64,000 bases of DNA from Acanthamoeba sp. SK_2022b (GCA_027943245.1 JANDJZ010000059.1:81866-145865), one strand, 5' to 3'; positions 41,779-54,228 are shown, numbered from the stretch's first letter. Notes: generated by a model from the letters alone, not told the origin. Numbers and translations are program-made.

Positions 41779-43627
41779 CTAGTGCTTGGAGAGGATGGGC
41801 ATGTTGGTGCCGAACTGCGACAGGTCCTCCTCCTTCCACAGCGACGTGATCGTCTTGGTCTGCGTGTAGAAGTGCACGCCAGCCTGATGTCGATGGAGGG
41901 AGAGAAAGAGCACCACGCGCGTCAAGCCTCGCACACCGAGAACATGAAGTGTGCGGTTGATGCGTACCTTGCCGTAGAAGTGGGAGGCGCCGACGAAGGA
42001 GCCGCGCGAGCCGGTGAAGGAGAAGAAGGGCAGGGGCACGGGGATGGGGATGTTGATGCCCACCTGGCCCACGTCGATCTCGTGCTGGTACTTGCGCGCG
42101 GCGGCGCCGGAACGGGTGAAGATGGCGGTACCTGCAGGTAGAGGTGAGCAGCCCGCATTCATTCGCCACAATGGGGGGACAGTGTGTTGCGCATGAGAGA
42201 GGTTGAGTCTCAGAAGGCTTTCACATGTCGGCATCTCATAGGACAATTATTCTAACTTTTTAATTATTTAATTGTTATTGGGGTCCTCATATTTTCGCCT
42301 TGGCTCATCATTGAGAGAAAGCGCCATAATAAATAATAATAAATAAGAATAAGAATAATAAGAATAATAAATCATAAAAATATGACGTACCGTTGCCGTA
42401 GGGGTTCTTGTTGATGAGCTCGATGGCGTCCTCGAGGGTGTCGGCCGTGAGGCAGAGCAGGACGGGGCCAAAGATCTCCTCCTTGTAGCACGTCATGTCC
42501 GGTCGCACGCCCGTGAGGACGGTGGGGCCCACGAAGTTGCCCTTGGGGAACTCGGGCACCTTCACCGCCGCATGCCACGTCAGCACGAACACGAAGGGAG
42601 GAGGAGGGAGGAGGGGGGAGGGGGTGAGACGCACGGAGACGTTGCGGCCGTCGAGAGGGATGGCGGCGCCCTGGTCGACACCGCTCTGGATGAGGCGGAG
42701 CACGCGGTCCTTGGACTCCTTGGTGATGAGGGGGCCCAGGTCGGCGCCGGGAGTGAAGCCCGAGCTCACCTTGAGCTTCTTGGCGCGCTCGACCAGCTCG
42801 GGGATCCTGGCCCGGAACGCGTTGGTGAGTCGATGCCATCGTGCGTTGCATGGAGATGGTGGTGGTGGTGGTGGTGATGATGATAAAGAAGATGATCAAG
42901 GTGGTGATTTCCATTGGGCGCACAGCCCGCAAGCGTGGAGTCTCTGCTCAGCGCGTGCGCGGAGCGGAGATGGCGAGCGGGGGGAAAATGTGAAGGCCCG
43001 AGAGATGCGAGCGAGCCGGCCGCTCTCACACGGCAATGACTCAGGAAGACTCCATCGGCCACCGCGGAGGGTGGATGTGTGGCTCGAGATTTACGCCGAT
43101 TGGGCGGTTGGACCACCAATCGACAACGAGGCACGGGAGCCCAGCTCTAAGGGCCGTGTTGAACACCAACAAACAGAGCACGACACGCGCGCGCGCCACG
43201 ACATGACAAGTATGGATATAGGGGGGTAGGGGAGAGGCGGGCTCGTACCACTCCTTGCTCTCGCCGATGAAAACGGCGGTGGAGAGGGCCATGCAACGCT
43301 GGCCGGCAGCGCCAAAGGCGGCGCCAACGAGCGAGTTGAGGGTGGCCTCCTTGTTGGCGTCGGGCATGATGGCGGCGTGGTTCTTAGCGGCCATGTTGGA
43401 CTACAGAGAGAGCGAACACGCACACAATCGTCAGCGCCGGTGGGGAATGCATGACGGGCACACTGGATGTATGTGGGGGGGAAGGGCATACCTGGACGCG
43501 CTTGCCGTTGGCAGTACCGCGGCTGTGGATGTGGCGACCAGCGGCGTCACCGCCGACGAACGAGATGGCGCGGATGGCCGGGTTGTCGCAGATGAAGTTG
43601 ACCGAGTCCTGAAACGTTTGGTAACCG

Positions 43628-43697
<70 letters not shown>

Positions 43698-44840
43698 GTG
43701 GATGAAGACACGGCGTGGTTGGGGGAGAGCGAGGGGTGAGCGGTACGTGGGCGCCGTGGATGACGTTGAGGACACCGGGAGGGAGGCCGGCCTCGCGGGC
43801 CAGGCGGGCGATGATCATGGAGGCGCCGGGATCCTTCTCGGAGGGCTTGAGGAGGAAGGTGTTACCGCAGGTGACGGCCAGGGGGAACATCCACAGGGGA
43901 ATCATGGCGGGGAAGTTGAAGGGCGTGATGCCGGCGCACACGCCGAGGGGCTGGCGGTAGCTGTAGGTGTCAATGTTCTTGCCCACGTTCTCGGCGGTCT
44001 CGCCCATCAGCACGGTGCCGGTCGAGCAGGCGTGCTCCACGACCTCTGTACACACGCGACTCGTGAGAAAGAAGAAAAATAAAATAAAATAAAAAATAAT
44101 AAAACACAAATGGAAAAGTCAACAATAACAAAAATATTATTGAGAGCACGAAAGAAAAGCTATGGGGAGGTACCGAGGCCTCTGAAGACGTCGCCCCTGG
44201 CGTCGACCAAGGTCTTGCCGTTCTCCTTGGTGATGGAACGCGCGATTTCCTCCTGCGGGATGGATTAATTGAGCGAATTAATAAACAAAATAACTTTCGG
44301 TGGCAGCGCGAACTCAATCGACGATCTTTTTGTTGCAGAAGTTGGGTACCATGTTCTCGCTAATGAGAGCCTGGAGCTTGAACATAACGCGAGCGCGGGC
44401 GCTGATGGGGGTCTCGGACCACTGAGCGTAGGCCTTCTTGGCAGAATCGGAAGCAGCCTGCATCTCATCCTTGGTGGCCATCGGCACACGAGTCACCAGC
44501 TCTTGGGTGGCCTGGTGTTCATGATGTCAGAACAATTTGCTATTCTTCAGTTGACTGCCGGTGCACGTACAGGGTCGAAGACATCGACGAATTCGGTGGC
44601 CTTGGATTCAACGAATTCGTTGTCGATGAAGAGCTTGGTGGTGCTGGCGAGAGGCGCAGTCGAGGTGTGGAAACGCGCGAGCTGCGAACCAGCCTAGTGG
44701 GGTGAGGAAGATGACCAGCATGATTAATTGACATTTAACGGCAATTTTGTCAAATGACTTCGTACGATGTAGTCTATCCTTGCTAGGAGATTTACCTTGC
44801 GAGAGGCAGAGCGGGCGGAAAGCTTGGCAATCGACTGCAT
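41779..44840 (-). CDS. ALDH6A1: Methylmalonate-semialdehyde dehydrogenase (mitochondrial)
   Basis: Eleven exons: 41779..41883, 41968..42131, 42391..42559, 42635..42806, 43249..43400, 43492..43608, 43747..44045, 44174..44252, 44350..44511, 44571..44693, 44796..44840; ATG at 44840; 528 residues. The N-terminus ([15 protein letters not shown]...ARFHTST) is a typical mitochondrial targeting sequence. Family motifs are [72 protein letters not shown], and the catalytic Cys311 in [11 protein letters not shown]. The C-terminal [31 protein letters not shown] segment is diagnostic for MMSDH rather than other aldehyde dehydrogenases. It converts malonate and methylmalonate semialdehydes to acetyl- and propionyl-CoA, with CoA and NAD+, in valine and thymine breakdown. 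One intron is long (442 nt, 42807..43248). Confidence 0.95.
43629..43693. repeat. (CA)n microsatellite in an MMSDH intron
   Basis: About 32 CA units in intron 43609..43746. Confidence 0.95.
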
Positions 44841-45275
44841 TGTGGTTGGTGAACGCCGGCAGGAAGAACAACAAAGATCAACGGCGAAGCAGGAAAGTGC
44901 CGTGCCGCCAGGTAGAAGGCGTTGACCGAGCCAATGCAAAATCAGAGCCGCCCCAGCGATCCTTTGATATCGCAGAAAGCGCGAAATTTCAGTCTTGGAG
45001 TCTTCCTGCTACCTAAAAAAAAGAGAAATAAAATCAGATATATGTAATGAGGGAACGTTTCGCATCTGGCAGTCATAGAAGGTGGAACCACCTTGGGTCA
45101 TGCGCCGATAAACATCATCAACGCGTTGAAGGTATGAGGGAGGCCGATATTCGGCGGATGATGGCCAGAAAGACGCAGCCACTCAGAGACAGCAACGTGG
45201 CGTGCCTGGGCGCAAAAGAAACTAGCGGAAAAAGAAGCACCCCAAAACCATAGCACTGACAGCACACGTTTGAGG
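44841..45275. promoter_or_regulatory. Divergent upstream region, MMSDH and HRD1
   Basis: 435 bp separating two divergent start codons, so it must hold both promoters or one shared promoter. I see no clear TATA box; an A-rich tract lies near 45014. Confidence 0.45.
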
Positions 45276-47346
45276 ATGGGGCTCAATTTATGGGCCTATG
45301 CGGTGGGCAGCACCGTCCTCGCGGCAGGGGTGATAGCAAATGCCTTCCACACTAAGGAGCAGTTCTACCCTGCGGCTCTTTACCTCTCCAAGTCGAAAGC
45401 ATGCTCGCTGGTACCGCATTCAGCCCCTGTACAGTGCTGCACGTGCTGCTTCAATTGAATGCTCACGCTAGCGCAGGTTATGGGCAACTTTGCGCTCGTC
45501 CTTGTCATTTTGCTGGGCCAGGCGATGAAGAAGCTCTTCCTCGGCAAGCTACGCGAAATTGAGATCGAGCACCTAACCGACAAGGTGTGGGGCGCCGTGA
45601 TGGATATCCTCCTCACCATGACGATCTTTCGCTCAGAGTTCAACACGGCCTTCATTACGTGGTTTACGATCCTAATCTTTTTCAAGATCTTCCACTGGCT
45701 AGCTCAAGATCGAGTCGATTTTGTACGTAGCGCGCTTCGCTCCGCATGCATGGTGCCTACGTAGCGACAGGTCTCTCATACAACATCGTTCGTTTTATTA
45801 TTATTATTACTCCTACACAGATCCAACACTCGCCGGTGTCAGCGCTTACCTCGCTGCGCATCTTCTCGCTAATGGCCATTCTGTTCCTTGTGGACGTTGC
45901 CGTGCTCTGCCGTGCGGCGACCGTGACCATGGCCAAGGGCCCGTCTATGATGATTCTTTTTGGCTTCGAGTTCCTCATTCTCCTGGCCACCGTCGTCTCC
46001 ACTGCTGCCAAGTTCATCATCAACATGATCGACAGCCGGCAGCAGGGCACATGGGAAAGGTTCGACCTCACCTTCTCGCGAGCTGTTACTGTCGGGTAAA
46101 GTCGCTGATCTCCCATCGATTGTTTCATACAGGAAGGGAGCCATCATCCTCTACCTGGAGGTGATCACGGACATCTTCCAGCTCCTCGTCTACCTGGTGT
46201 TCTTCGGCCTCATCATCACGTACTACAGCTTGCCGTTGCACATCATCCGCAACGTCTATTTGACGATGCGTTCGCTCAAGCAATGCGTCGAGAGCCTTAT
46301 GCGCTATCGCAAGGCCACCGCGAATATGAACGAAAGGTAACCCAGCTTTGACATGCGAAAGCCCTGCCGTGCATGCTCAAACACCCGTCGCGACTCTCCT
46401 TTTCTCTAGGTTCCCTGACGTGACGCCTGCCGAGTTGGCTGACACGGAGCAGATCTGCATCGTGTGTCGCGAGGAGCTCACGCAAGGCAAGAGGCTGCCC
46501 TGCGGTCACATCCTGCACTTCCACTGTCTCCTCAACTGGCTCCAGCGTCAGCAGACTTGTCCGATTTGTAGGACTTCCGTGCTCGATGCTCCGGCCCCTG
46601 CGGTACTCACCCCTGGTGTGCTCTCGTTGATGCTGAGGTTTGGTTTTTGAACGGTTTTCTTCCTTTTATCGCTATAGCCACAGCCAGTGCATCAACAGCC
46701 GCCGCAGCCGCAGCCGCAACCGCAGCAGTTCCAGTGGCCACCACACGTTCAGGAGCAGTGGGATCGGCAGATGGCCGCCCATGAGGCAGTTGCTGCGCAA
46801 CAGAGAGTTGGTGAGGAGGAAGAGCGTGCTCACCACGAAACCATGCAAAGCTCCTCCACGGTACACGCGCGCTCGCGATCGTCGAGGCGCGCACATTGTT
46901 GACGCGTGTGCGTGTGTTGTTCTGGCGCAGTCGACGCATTACGCTGTGGACGGCGCCACCGAGCAACTGGCCGCCACGCTGCCCGAGATTCTCCAGGGCA
47001 TTCAGGTGCTGCAGATCCAAGTGCAATCGCTTCAGGTACGTTCTCTCTCTCTCTCTCTCTCTATCTTGGTTGTACTAAGACCTCACCCTCCCTTACCATG
47101 TGCGTGCAGGAGGAGCTGGTGGCTGTAAGAGACAAGGTTGAATCTACGTCGTTGCCACCGTCGCCGCATGTACCGCCCGCAGCTGCCCGAGAGCCGCCGC
47201 GGAGCGAGGGGGACATCGAACAGGTCATCGACTCGTATGCGGCCCAGCTCGCCTCTCGGGTTTCCGCCGACGAACTCAACGACAGGAAGGCCCTCCTCCG
47301 CCGACGGCTGAAGGCCGCCGTGGCCTCCTTCAAGGACGGCTACTAG
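45276..47346 (+). CDS. HRD1: ER-associated degradation E3 ubiquitin ligase HRD1 (synoviolin)
   Basis: Eight exons: 45276..45410, 45477..45722, 45821..46059, 46133..46336, 46410..46602, 46678..46860, 46931..47035, 47110..47346; 513 residues. The multispanning N-terminal half has HRD1 landmarks: HTKEQFYPAALYLSKSK, EHLTDKVWGAVMDILLTMTIFR, FFKIFHWLAQDRVDF, FGFEFLILLA and YLEVITDIFQLLVYLVFF. A RING-H2 domain lies at about 289-328 (CIVCREEL, RLPCGHILHFHCLLNWLQRQQTCPICR). The remaining tail is Pro/Gln-rich and then a coil (LPEILQGIQVLQIQVQSLQEELVAVRDKV). HRD1 sits in the ER membrane, forms the retrotranslocation channel and ubiquitinates misfolded proteins. Start chosen at 45276 (MGLNLWAYAVGST). Confidence 0.95.
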
Positions 47347-47987
47347 TCAGGGCTCGCTGTCGGTGAGGGACGGACCGCTGCGTCTCTCCCCCCCTCTAAT
47401 TCACGCCCTCCCGTGTAAAGCTCGTCGGTGCTGTGCCCGCGTAACTCCAACCAATGTAAGTAGAACACACGCGTGCCGCGTATAACGATGTCCTCTTTCG
47501 GCTGGCGATCTTTACTACATCAGCTGGCCACACCGCTTCGCGTCTGGCTATGATAGGCTCTCCCACCTGGGCATCGCTCGACGACGGCTCGCTTGCCCAC
47601 CAACAATCGCGTAGCCGGAGTTGGCCGTTCTCGTTGCCTGCGAGGTGTCTCGGCCAAAAAGGGGCGGTGTCGACAGTGTCCCATCGTCCGGGAACAAAAA
47701 CAAGCGCAGACCAAGAAAAAGTTCCACAACCGGGTACCTCTTACTGGCCCGATCGGGTTGTATGGTGGTAATCGAAACTCAAAAGACGCACACGTTGCAG
47801 CAAGTTACCTTCTTCATCCACCTAGCCGCCCAAACGAACGTCGCCCCTACCACGCGCCGAAAGAGAGAGTGAGAGCTTTGGCGCCTCCTCAAACGATAGA
47901 GTTGACGTAGCAGGAAAGAGGTAAGTCTTGGGGCGGTCACTCGCTCACTCTCGCGGTTAACAAAGCAACTCACCATCGCCTATAGCC
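47347..47987. other. Intergenic
   Basis: 641 bp between HRD1 and the ammonium transporter. Several short plus-strand frames occur (47550-47910) without recognisable features; sequence near 47350-47510 looks like 3' UTR. Confidence 0.5.
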
Positions 47988-50568
47988 ATGGTGTACGACG
48001 CAGCAGCATGCGCGGCGCAGGGACCGACGAGCACAGCTTGTGTTGACCCGGGCGACACGTCCTACGTCTTGATTTGCACTGCCTTAGTGTGGTTCATGAC
48101 GCCGGGGCTGGCGTTCTTCTACGGAGGACTGGTGCGTGAGAAGAACTTCTTGAACACGCTCTACATGAACATTGCGGCCATGGGTACCCCCCCCTCCTGT
48201 GCGGGCTGGCTCGGGCGTTTTTGTGGCTACCTGTCAACGCTTGTCCCGTGGGCACTTCAGGCATTATCACGGTTCAGTACATGTGGTTCGGGTACTCGTT
48301 CGCCTTCAGCTGGTACTCCAAGGGCTTTGGCGATGGCGCCTGGGTCGGTCTCAGGTACCGGCTTCCCCGCTATCTCAGCTTCATGTCCGAGAAAAAACAC
48401 CAAGAATGGGCAATAATTTGAGTTTTCTTTGTAAAAACAACTTTGCTCAACACAACCTTCGGCGCGGTGTAGGGATATGGGCCAAGGGCCTAACCCCGAC
48501 TACGCCGCCACTATACCGCACGCTATCTACTCCTTCTATCAGCTCACCTTCGCCGTACGCCGCTCGGCCACACCACTCCCCACCACACCGACAGCGCTGA
48601 CAGGTGTGCCACATGCGCAGATGGTGACGCCGGCCATCATCTCAGGTGCTCTGGTGGAGCGGATATCGTTCCGAGCCTGGCTTGTGTTCATATTCCTATG
48701 GGCCACACTTGTCTACGATCCTATTGGTATCAATCCCTCGCCACCGCGCCATTTCCTTGTTGCTCACATCCCACCCGCTGCAGCCCATTGGGTCTGGTCT
48801 GCCAAAACGACGGTCCACGGCTACGAGCTGGGCTTCTTGCGTGGCCTGGGCACGCTCGACTTTGCTGGCGGCACCGTGGTGCACATGTCTTCGGGCTTCT
48901 CGGCTCTCACGGCCTGCGTCATCTGTGGCCCGCGCCGTAACGTCGATCTCAGGTCGCCGCCCGACGGTCACAACGTTCCCATGTTCGTGCTCGGAACGGT
49001 CATCCTTTGGTATGCGCGCTCCATGAACAGTCCATCGGGCTGCCACTGCAGCTGACGGACTTTGTGCTTCATCGTTCGTGCAACGCAGGATCGGCTGGTT
49101 CGGTTTCAACGGAGGCTCTGCCCTGGCTGCCAACTCCATCGCCGTGAACGCCATGTACAACACGCACATCGCCGCCTCCTGTGCATTCACCACCTGGATG
49201 ATGATCGACGCGATCACCAAGCATGCCATCACTGTGGTATCGCCCCCCCCCCCCAAATTGCTTGAGCGCTCGGCCTGGTGCCGTTGCTGAGACGTCCATG
49301 TACAACAACGCAGGTCGGCCCCCTGTCTGGCGCCATCGTGGGGTTGGTCGTGATCACCCCGTGCAGCGGCTTCGTCGACCTCCAGGGCGCCATGGCCATC
49401 GGATGCATCGCGTCGCTGGTCGTGTGGCCTCTGGTCTACTTCAAGGCCAGATACCTGGTCGGGAGGTAACGCACATCACCCACACCGCGCGTGATTGGGC
49501 AACGCTTGGGGGATGGCCAACCAACGGACCTCGCTTGTGGGCCCTGCGTGCAGATGGCTCATGAAGTACGTCGACGACTCCCTCGACGTGTTCCTCTGTC
49601 ACGGCGTGGGCGGCCTTACAGGCGCCTTCCTCGTCGGGTGGTTCGCAACTAAGGGGGCCAACTCGGGTGGCTCCGATGGCGTCCTTTATGGCGGCGGCGA
49701 GCTGCTTGGTTGGCAGGTGCGTCCGCCATTCGTTGCCTCGCCCCAACAACCGGCGATTCGCTGACTTGAGATTCTCGCGGCGCCGCAGATCATTGCCATC
49801 CTGCTGACGATCGCCATATCGGTGGTGAACACTTCCATCATCATGATCTTCATCCGCTTTACGATCGGCATCCGGTACTCCCGCGCTGAGGAGGACAAGG
49901 GCGTCGACTTCATCGCCCATCGACAGGTGGCCTACAGGTAAGCCGATCGCCGCACTCTCTGATCGCTCGCTCCACTTCTTGCTTTCCTTAACACTGCCTG
50001 TCGCCCTCAGATTCGAAGACGATCAGATCGAAGACGCCTTGGTGGATGCCGATGAAACCAAGGGTGCGAGCTCTCTCTCTCTCTCTCCGCGGCCACGCGC
50101 TGCGCTCGTGCTCATGAGTCTCACCACCATCGCGATTCGTCGCAAACAGAGAAGACGATGCTGGACCGACTTGATGAGTGGAACTTGGCCAACCTGATCG
50201 CTACTCAATACAGGAAGCACCTGTACGTCTGCTCGAAGCGTTGAACAGCTGCAGGTTGCTGACCGATTCCGCCGTTTTCCTCCTCCCGTTCGCAGGAGAT
50301 CGTCCAAGAAGGCAGACTCGAGCCAGGACACGGAGATGAAGGAGACGAACGGAGACGACGATTGGGAGCGAAAGAAGGGCAAGGAGAACGACGCGTGCGC
50401 CACCCCCCCCCTCGCCACCACAACCAGCGCAGTGGATGCTCGCGCCAGACATCGACTCACACGTCGCTCTCCTTTCCGCAATGCAGCGACGAAGACGACA
50501 GGAGTCAGATCGTGTTCGGCGGTCGGTTCGGCCAGGCCTCGTACGCCGTAAACAAGGACCCAGTCTAG
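47988..50568 (+). CDS. Ammonium transporter (Amt/Mep family)
   Basis: Thirteen exons: 47988..48183, 48261..48354, 48473..48554, 48621..48726, 48784..49009, 49089..49236, 49314..49465, 49554..49716, 49789..49937, 50011..50063, 50150..50222, 50296..50394, 50487..50568; 540 residues. It has eleven or so transmembrane helices and the Amt signatures WFMTPGLAFFYGGLVREKN, QMVTPAIISGALVERISF, LDFAGGTVVHMSSGFSAL, GWFGFNGGSALAAN, and DDSLDVFLCHGVGGLTGAFLVGWFA. The two central-pore histidines of the Amt twin-His motif correspond to VVHMSSG and FLCHGVGG. The cytoplasmic tail (about 440-540) is long and charged with KKADSSQDTEMKE, ending GGRFGQASYAVNKDPV. It moves ammonium across the plasma or vacuolar membrane; here probably for uptake or disposal during bacterivory (inference). 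Confidence 0.95.
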
Positions 50569-51115
50569 GTCGGGCGCGCCCGACACGGAGACTCTCCGCT
50601 CGAGCCCCTGCTCCCGAGCTCGTAGCCCCATTTTACCGCGCCCAGCTCCCCACATCAACGGACTCCGCTGTGTGGCACTGCGCCATGCTTTCCCCTGTCT
50701 CTCCTTCTGCCTCTCCCTGTCGCCTTCAGTATCCCTTTTTTATTTATAATAATATAAATATTGAATTCTTGCTCGGACGTTGGGCCAGCAGTTCGCTCGG
50801 AATGTGCGCACCAAGCTGCCAGCAATCTGTGGCTTTGGATGGAGGCCCACCAATGAGGAGGCCGCCTGCTTATGCGTTTCTCTGAAGGTAGGACACTGAG
50901 CTACCAACCGGTAGGCCCGGCACACGGCAAAACTGCGCTCGCTGGCTTTATTGCACTTTTGTTTCATTATCGCCGCACCTTCGAAGCGAGTTAGTACGTC
51001 CATCTTCACCGCTGTCTTCGTTCTTTCTTTCTTTCGTGTCGATCAAAACACGTGCTCTGTGTATTTAAATAATTCTTGCCTTAAAAAAAGCAGATCAACG
51101 TAATCGACGGTTAAA
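50569..51115. other. Intergenic
   Basis: 547 bp between the ammonium transporter and the penta-EF-hand gene. AT-rich near 50735-50765; a CTTT run near 51025. No gene recognised. Confidence 0.5.
51062..51069 (+). promoter_or_regulatory. Possible TATA-like box of the penta-EF-hand gene
   Basis: TATTTAAA lies 54 bp before the start codon at 51116, a fitting distance if the 5' UTR is short. Based on sequence and spacing alone. Confidence 0.35.
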
Positions 51116-52541
51116 ATGTACGGACAAGGTTATGGCGGCTATCCCCCTCAAGGCGGCTACCCTCCCGCGGGTGGCTACCCCCCGGCTACTGGCGGCTACC
51201 CTGGTGGCGGACCTCCCCCCGGCGCCTACGGCGCGCCCTCCCCCTATGGCGCCCCTCCCCCTGGTATGTATGGTGCTCCTTCAAGTCAACTTGGTGGAGG
51301 TTATCCGGTGGGCATGATGGGTACGTAGTGCCTACCTTGGTGGCGACGAATCCAACTCGTTCCACGAGTTTAGCACATTCGTTCTGATCTCTGCGCTTGA
51401 TATATATCAAATAATCGGCCTTGCTATGGGGCAACCAGAGATCAGATCGATGTGCCCAAATTCACCCAAATTTGGTCGTCTAGGTCTAATGTCCTCGTGC
51501 CTTCCATACCCTCGGTCTTTATTTTACGCTCTTATCCATTCAATACCGCTCGATCTACATATCAAATGTTCTATGTTCTATATTACACAGGCGGACGCCC
51601 TGGCGGTCCCCCCGGCACCGTGGTGCACCACCAGACCACCACCGTGGTGACCAACGTTGGCCCTCCCCCCTCCAGCTTCAACAACAACTGGGTACCCACT
51701 TGCGCCCGCCCGAACCACGCTGCCGGCTCTTGACTGAGCCGACGTGTTTCTCCTCGCTTGCAGTTCTCGTCCTATTACAGCCAGATCGCGCAGCAGGAGA
51801 TGTACGAGATCCAGGCCTGGTTCCGCTCGGTGGACAGGGACGGCTCTGGGTCGATCACCGCCAACGAGATCGCCGGCAGTACGCTCTCCTCGTCACGCCA
51901 CTTGAGCGGGCAAGCGCGCCCCGTTCACCATAGTGTGCGCATGTGAATCATGTACTGATTGGGGCAATTGCGTGGTCTGGCAGTTACCTTCAACGGCGTG
52001 CCTCTGGGCATGGACGTGGCCACCAAGCTCGTCCGCGTGTTCGACCGTGACGGTAACAGGAGCATCGGTTCGTTGCCCCTCCCTTCCTCCACCAGCGTGT
52101 CATCCTCTCGGCGCGAAGATAGGCGTTGCGTAGCCCTAACCCTCCCCTCCACTACTTCAGACTTCTACGAGTATGCGGCGATGCACAAGTTCCTCGCCTC
52201 GCTCCAGGCGGCCTTCTTTGCGGCCGACAGGGACCGCAGCGGTACCATCGACGCGAGGGAGATCCACAGCGCTCTCGCCGGCGCCGGCTTCCAGGTTCGA
52301 CCGAGACCCTGGCTCGCTGGTTCCGTGCTGTTGTGACGAAGCCTCTGTACGTGTGTTGTTGACCGGTGCTCTCCCCCCCCCCCCCAAATCAGGTCTCCCT
52401 GCCCGTCGTGCAGACCTTCATGGCGGTCCACAACAAGACTGGATATGGCGTCAACTTCCACCAGTTCCTCCTCATCTGCGCCACCATCGGTACGACTCCA
52501 CCCTCGCTCCTGATACGGGCTTTGTCTGACCGTGCTCACGC

Positions 52542-52595
<54 letters not shown>

Positions 52596-52809
52596 GCCCA
52601 GGGCCGTTCGCTGTTCCAGTGGCGCGATCCTCAGCGGTCGGGCCGCATCACCGTCACCCTCGACCAGCTCTTGGAGTTGGTAACCTTGCCCCTCCCCAAC
52701 CGTCCCTCTTCGCGGGACCCTCCTGCCTCTGCTGCGTGAATGGGTTGTGTACTGATCCCACCGTCCCTCCCCCCCCCCCAGGTTGCCCAGATGTCGTAGA
52801 GCGCCGTTT
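51116..52809 (+). CDS. Penta-EF-hand calcium-binding protein (sorcin/ALG-2 type)
   Basis: Eight exons: 51116..51320, 51591..51691, 51764..51878, 51984..52067, 52161..52294, 52393..52489, 52597..52679, 52792..52809; 278 residues. The first 100 residues are Gly/Pro/Tyr-rich repeats (GYPPQGGYPPAGGYPP), as in annexin VII and sorcin. Then come EF-hands: DRDGSGSITANEI (EF1), DRDGNRSIDFYEY (EF2), DRDRSGTIDAREI (EF3), a loop without full ligands around NKTGYGVNFHQF (EF4), and DPQRSGRITVTLDQL (EF5). Such proteins dimerise through EF5 and move to membranes when calcium rises. The last exon encodes five residues plus the stop. A (CAA)n array precedes exon 7. I cannot tell ALG-2 from sorcin or grancalcin type. 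Confidence 0.9.
52541..52595. repeat. (CAA)n microsatellite in the penta-EF-hand gene
   Basis: About 18 CAA units forming the 3' end of intron 52490..52596, including the acceptor AG. Confidence 0.95.
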
Positions 52810-53235
52810 GGTGGGCGCACGGCCAGCGGCGAAAGACGTGCCATTCTCTGTGTGTTGCGGGATTACAAATGCACTCTTTTCTTTTACCATCGTCCTCGTT
52901 TACCTCGTTTCGATCAGACCAAGCCATGTGCCCCTATCCTGTGCCCCATCGGGTGTGTGGGGGAGGGGGCGTTCAGTGAACCGAGGCATCGCGGAAAAAA
53001 ATAGGAAGGAAAGAAGTGTGTCGACAAGGTCGCGCTCGCCAGCCAACCCTCAAATACAGAAGGCTGGCCATCTTCTTGATTCTTTGTCTCAACCAGTCGC
53101 CAAATGCCAGCCCAAAAATCAAGCCAATTACGACAATTGAGACTGTGCCGATTCGAAGACTTTGTCTAGTTAGACGAAATCGATTTTATTCAAAATTAAC
53201 TAGTATTAAGCGACAGATAAGGATATCGAGGAACG
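52810..53235. other. Intergenic
   Basis: 426 bp without recognisable gene between the penta-EF-hand gene and the MORN-type gene; AT-rich toward the right end. Confidence 0.5.
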
Positions 53236-54228
53236 ATGGTTGACCTGGCGTTCAGCAAACGTGGTGGAGAGAGGTGTGGTGGTCGCGGTGGAGCGTGGTC
53301 GATCGATGAGGAAGAGCTCATGCTGCTTGTCGAGGAGTACGCGCTGCCGCTCGAGCCGCAGTCGCAGTGGGACGATCTGGTCGAGGAATCCAACCGCTAC
53401 TTCAAGCGTCAGTACAAGGAGGTACAGCAGAGGAAGCGCGACGAGGAGGATCATGCCTTCAACCCTAGCACCGGCTGCCTGAATCAGCACTCAAATGCTA
53501 CCACCTGGCGTTCTGTGCCGAGCATTACCAGCCTGTTCGAGATGTGCGCTTCCGTGGTTGCCGCCTACTTTACACCCGAGCTGCGCGACTGCCTGCCCGA
53601 TCAAGTCCTCACGGCCGTGCAAAAGCACATGACCAAGGAGCGGCAGATCGAGTGCCTGCACGAGTACAAGCGTTGGGCCGACGATGGCGGCGACGACGCG
53701 AAGCTCGTCAAGCACTGCCCCTACGACGCCCAGGGCCGCAAGCACGGCCAGGCTCGCGAGTGGAGGCCCTCGAGCGGCGCCCTGTGGCGCACTACGCGCT
53801 TCGAGTTCGGCCTGCGCTCGGGCGACCACGTCGAGTTCTTTCCCGATGGCATCACCAAGGCGCTCGAGGTCCAGTACCGCGACGAGCGCGTCCACGGCCA
53901 CGTCAAGTGGTGGTACGAGGGCGGTCGCCTCGCTGGCCAGCAGACCTTTGCCAACGGCCTCAAGCACGGCGCAGGCCACGTGTGGCGCGAGGACGGCAGC
54001 CTGTGGCGCTCCAAGAACTACCGCGACGACCTCAAGCATGGCATCTGCCGCACCTTCGACGAGGCCGGCAGAGTCGTCAAGGCGAGCCGCTACGACGGCG
54101 GGAGGAAGCGCAAGGCCGGCGCCGCGCAGCTGACCACCAGCTGTCCGGGCGTTTCGTCGTCCTCGCCCCCCTCCTTGGCCACCGCTGCCATAACCTCCTG
54201 GGAGGCCTCGCTGTTTGGTCAGGTCTAG
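53236..54228 (+). CDS. MORN-type (MORN_2-like) repeat protein, intronless
   Basis: One uninterrupted frame of 330 residues from ATG 53236. Residues 1-85 are charged with no known domain. About 90-150 is a helical segment (SLFEMCASVVAAYFTPELRDCLPDQV). From about 165 repeats of roughly 22-24 residues follow: CPYDAQGRKHGQAREWRPSSGALWR, FEFGLRSGDHVEFFPDG, DERVHGHVKWWYEGGRLAG, FANGLKHGAGHVWREDGSLWR, YRDDLKHGICRTFDEAGRVVK. The G-x-x-HG...W...G-L pattern is that of MORN_2 (antitoxin-type) repeats seen in many bacterial and amoebal proteins. The C-terminus is Ser/Pro-rich. Function is unclear; such repeats often serve as scaffolds. The lack of introns contrasts with the neighbours. Confidence 0.75.
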   Translation: MVDLAFSKRGGERCGGRGGAWSIDEEELMLLVEEYALPLEPQSQWDDLVEESNRYFKRQYKEVQQRKRDEEDHAFNPSTGCLNQHSNATTWRSVPSITSLFEMCASVVAAYFTPELRDCLPDQVLTAVQKHMTKERQIECLHEYKRWADDGGDDAKLVKHCPYDAQGRKHGQAREWRPSSGALWRTTRFEFGLRSGDHVEFFPDGITKALEVQYRDERVHGHVKWWYEGGRLAGQQTFANGLKHGAGHVWREDGSLWRSKNYRDDLKHGICRTFDEAGRVVKASRYDGGRKRKAGAAQLTTSCPGVSSSSPPSLATAAITSWEASLFGQV

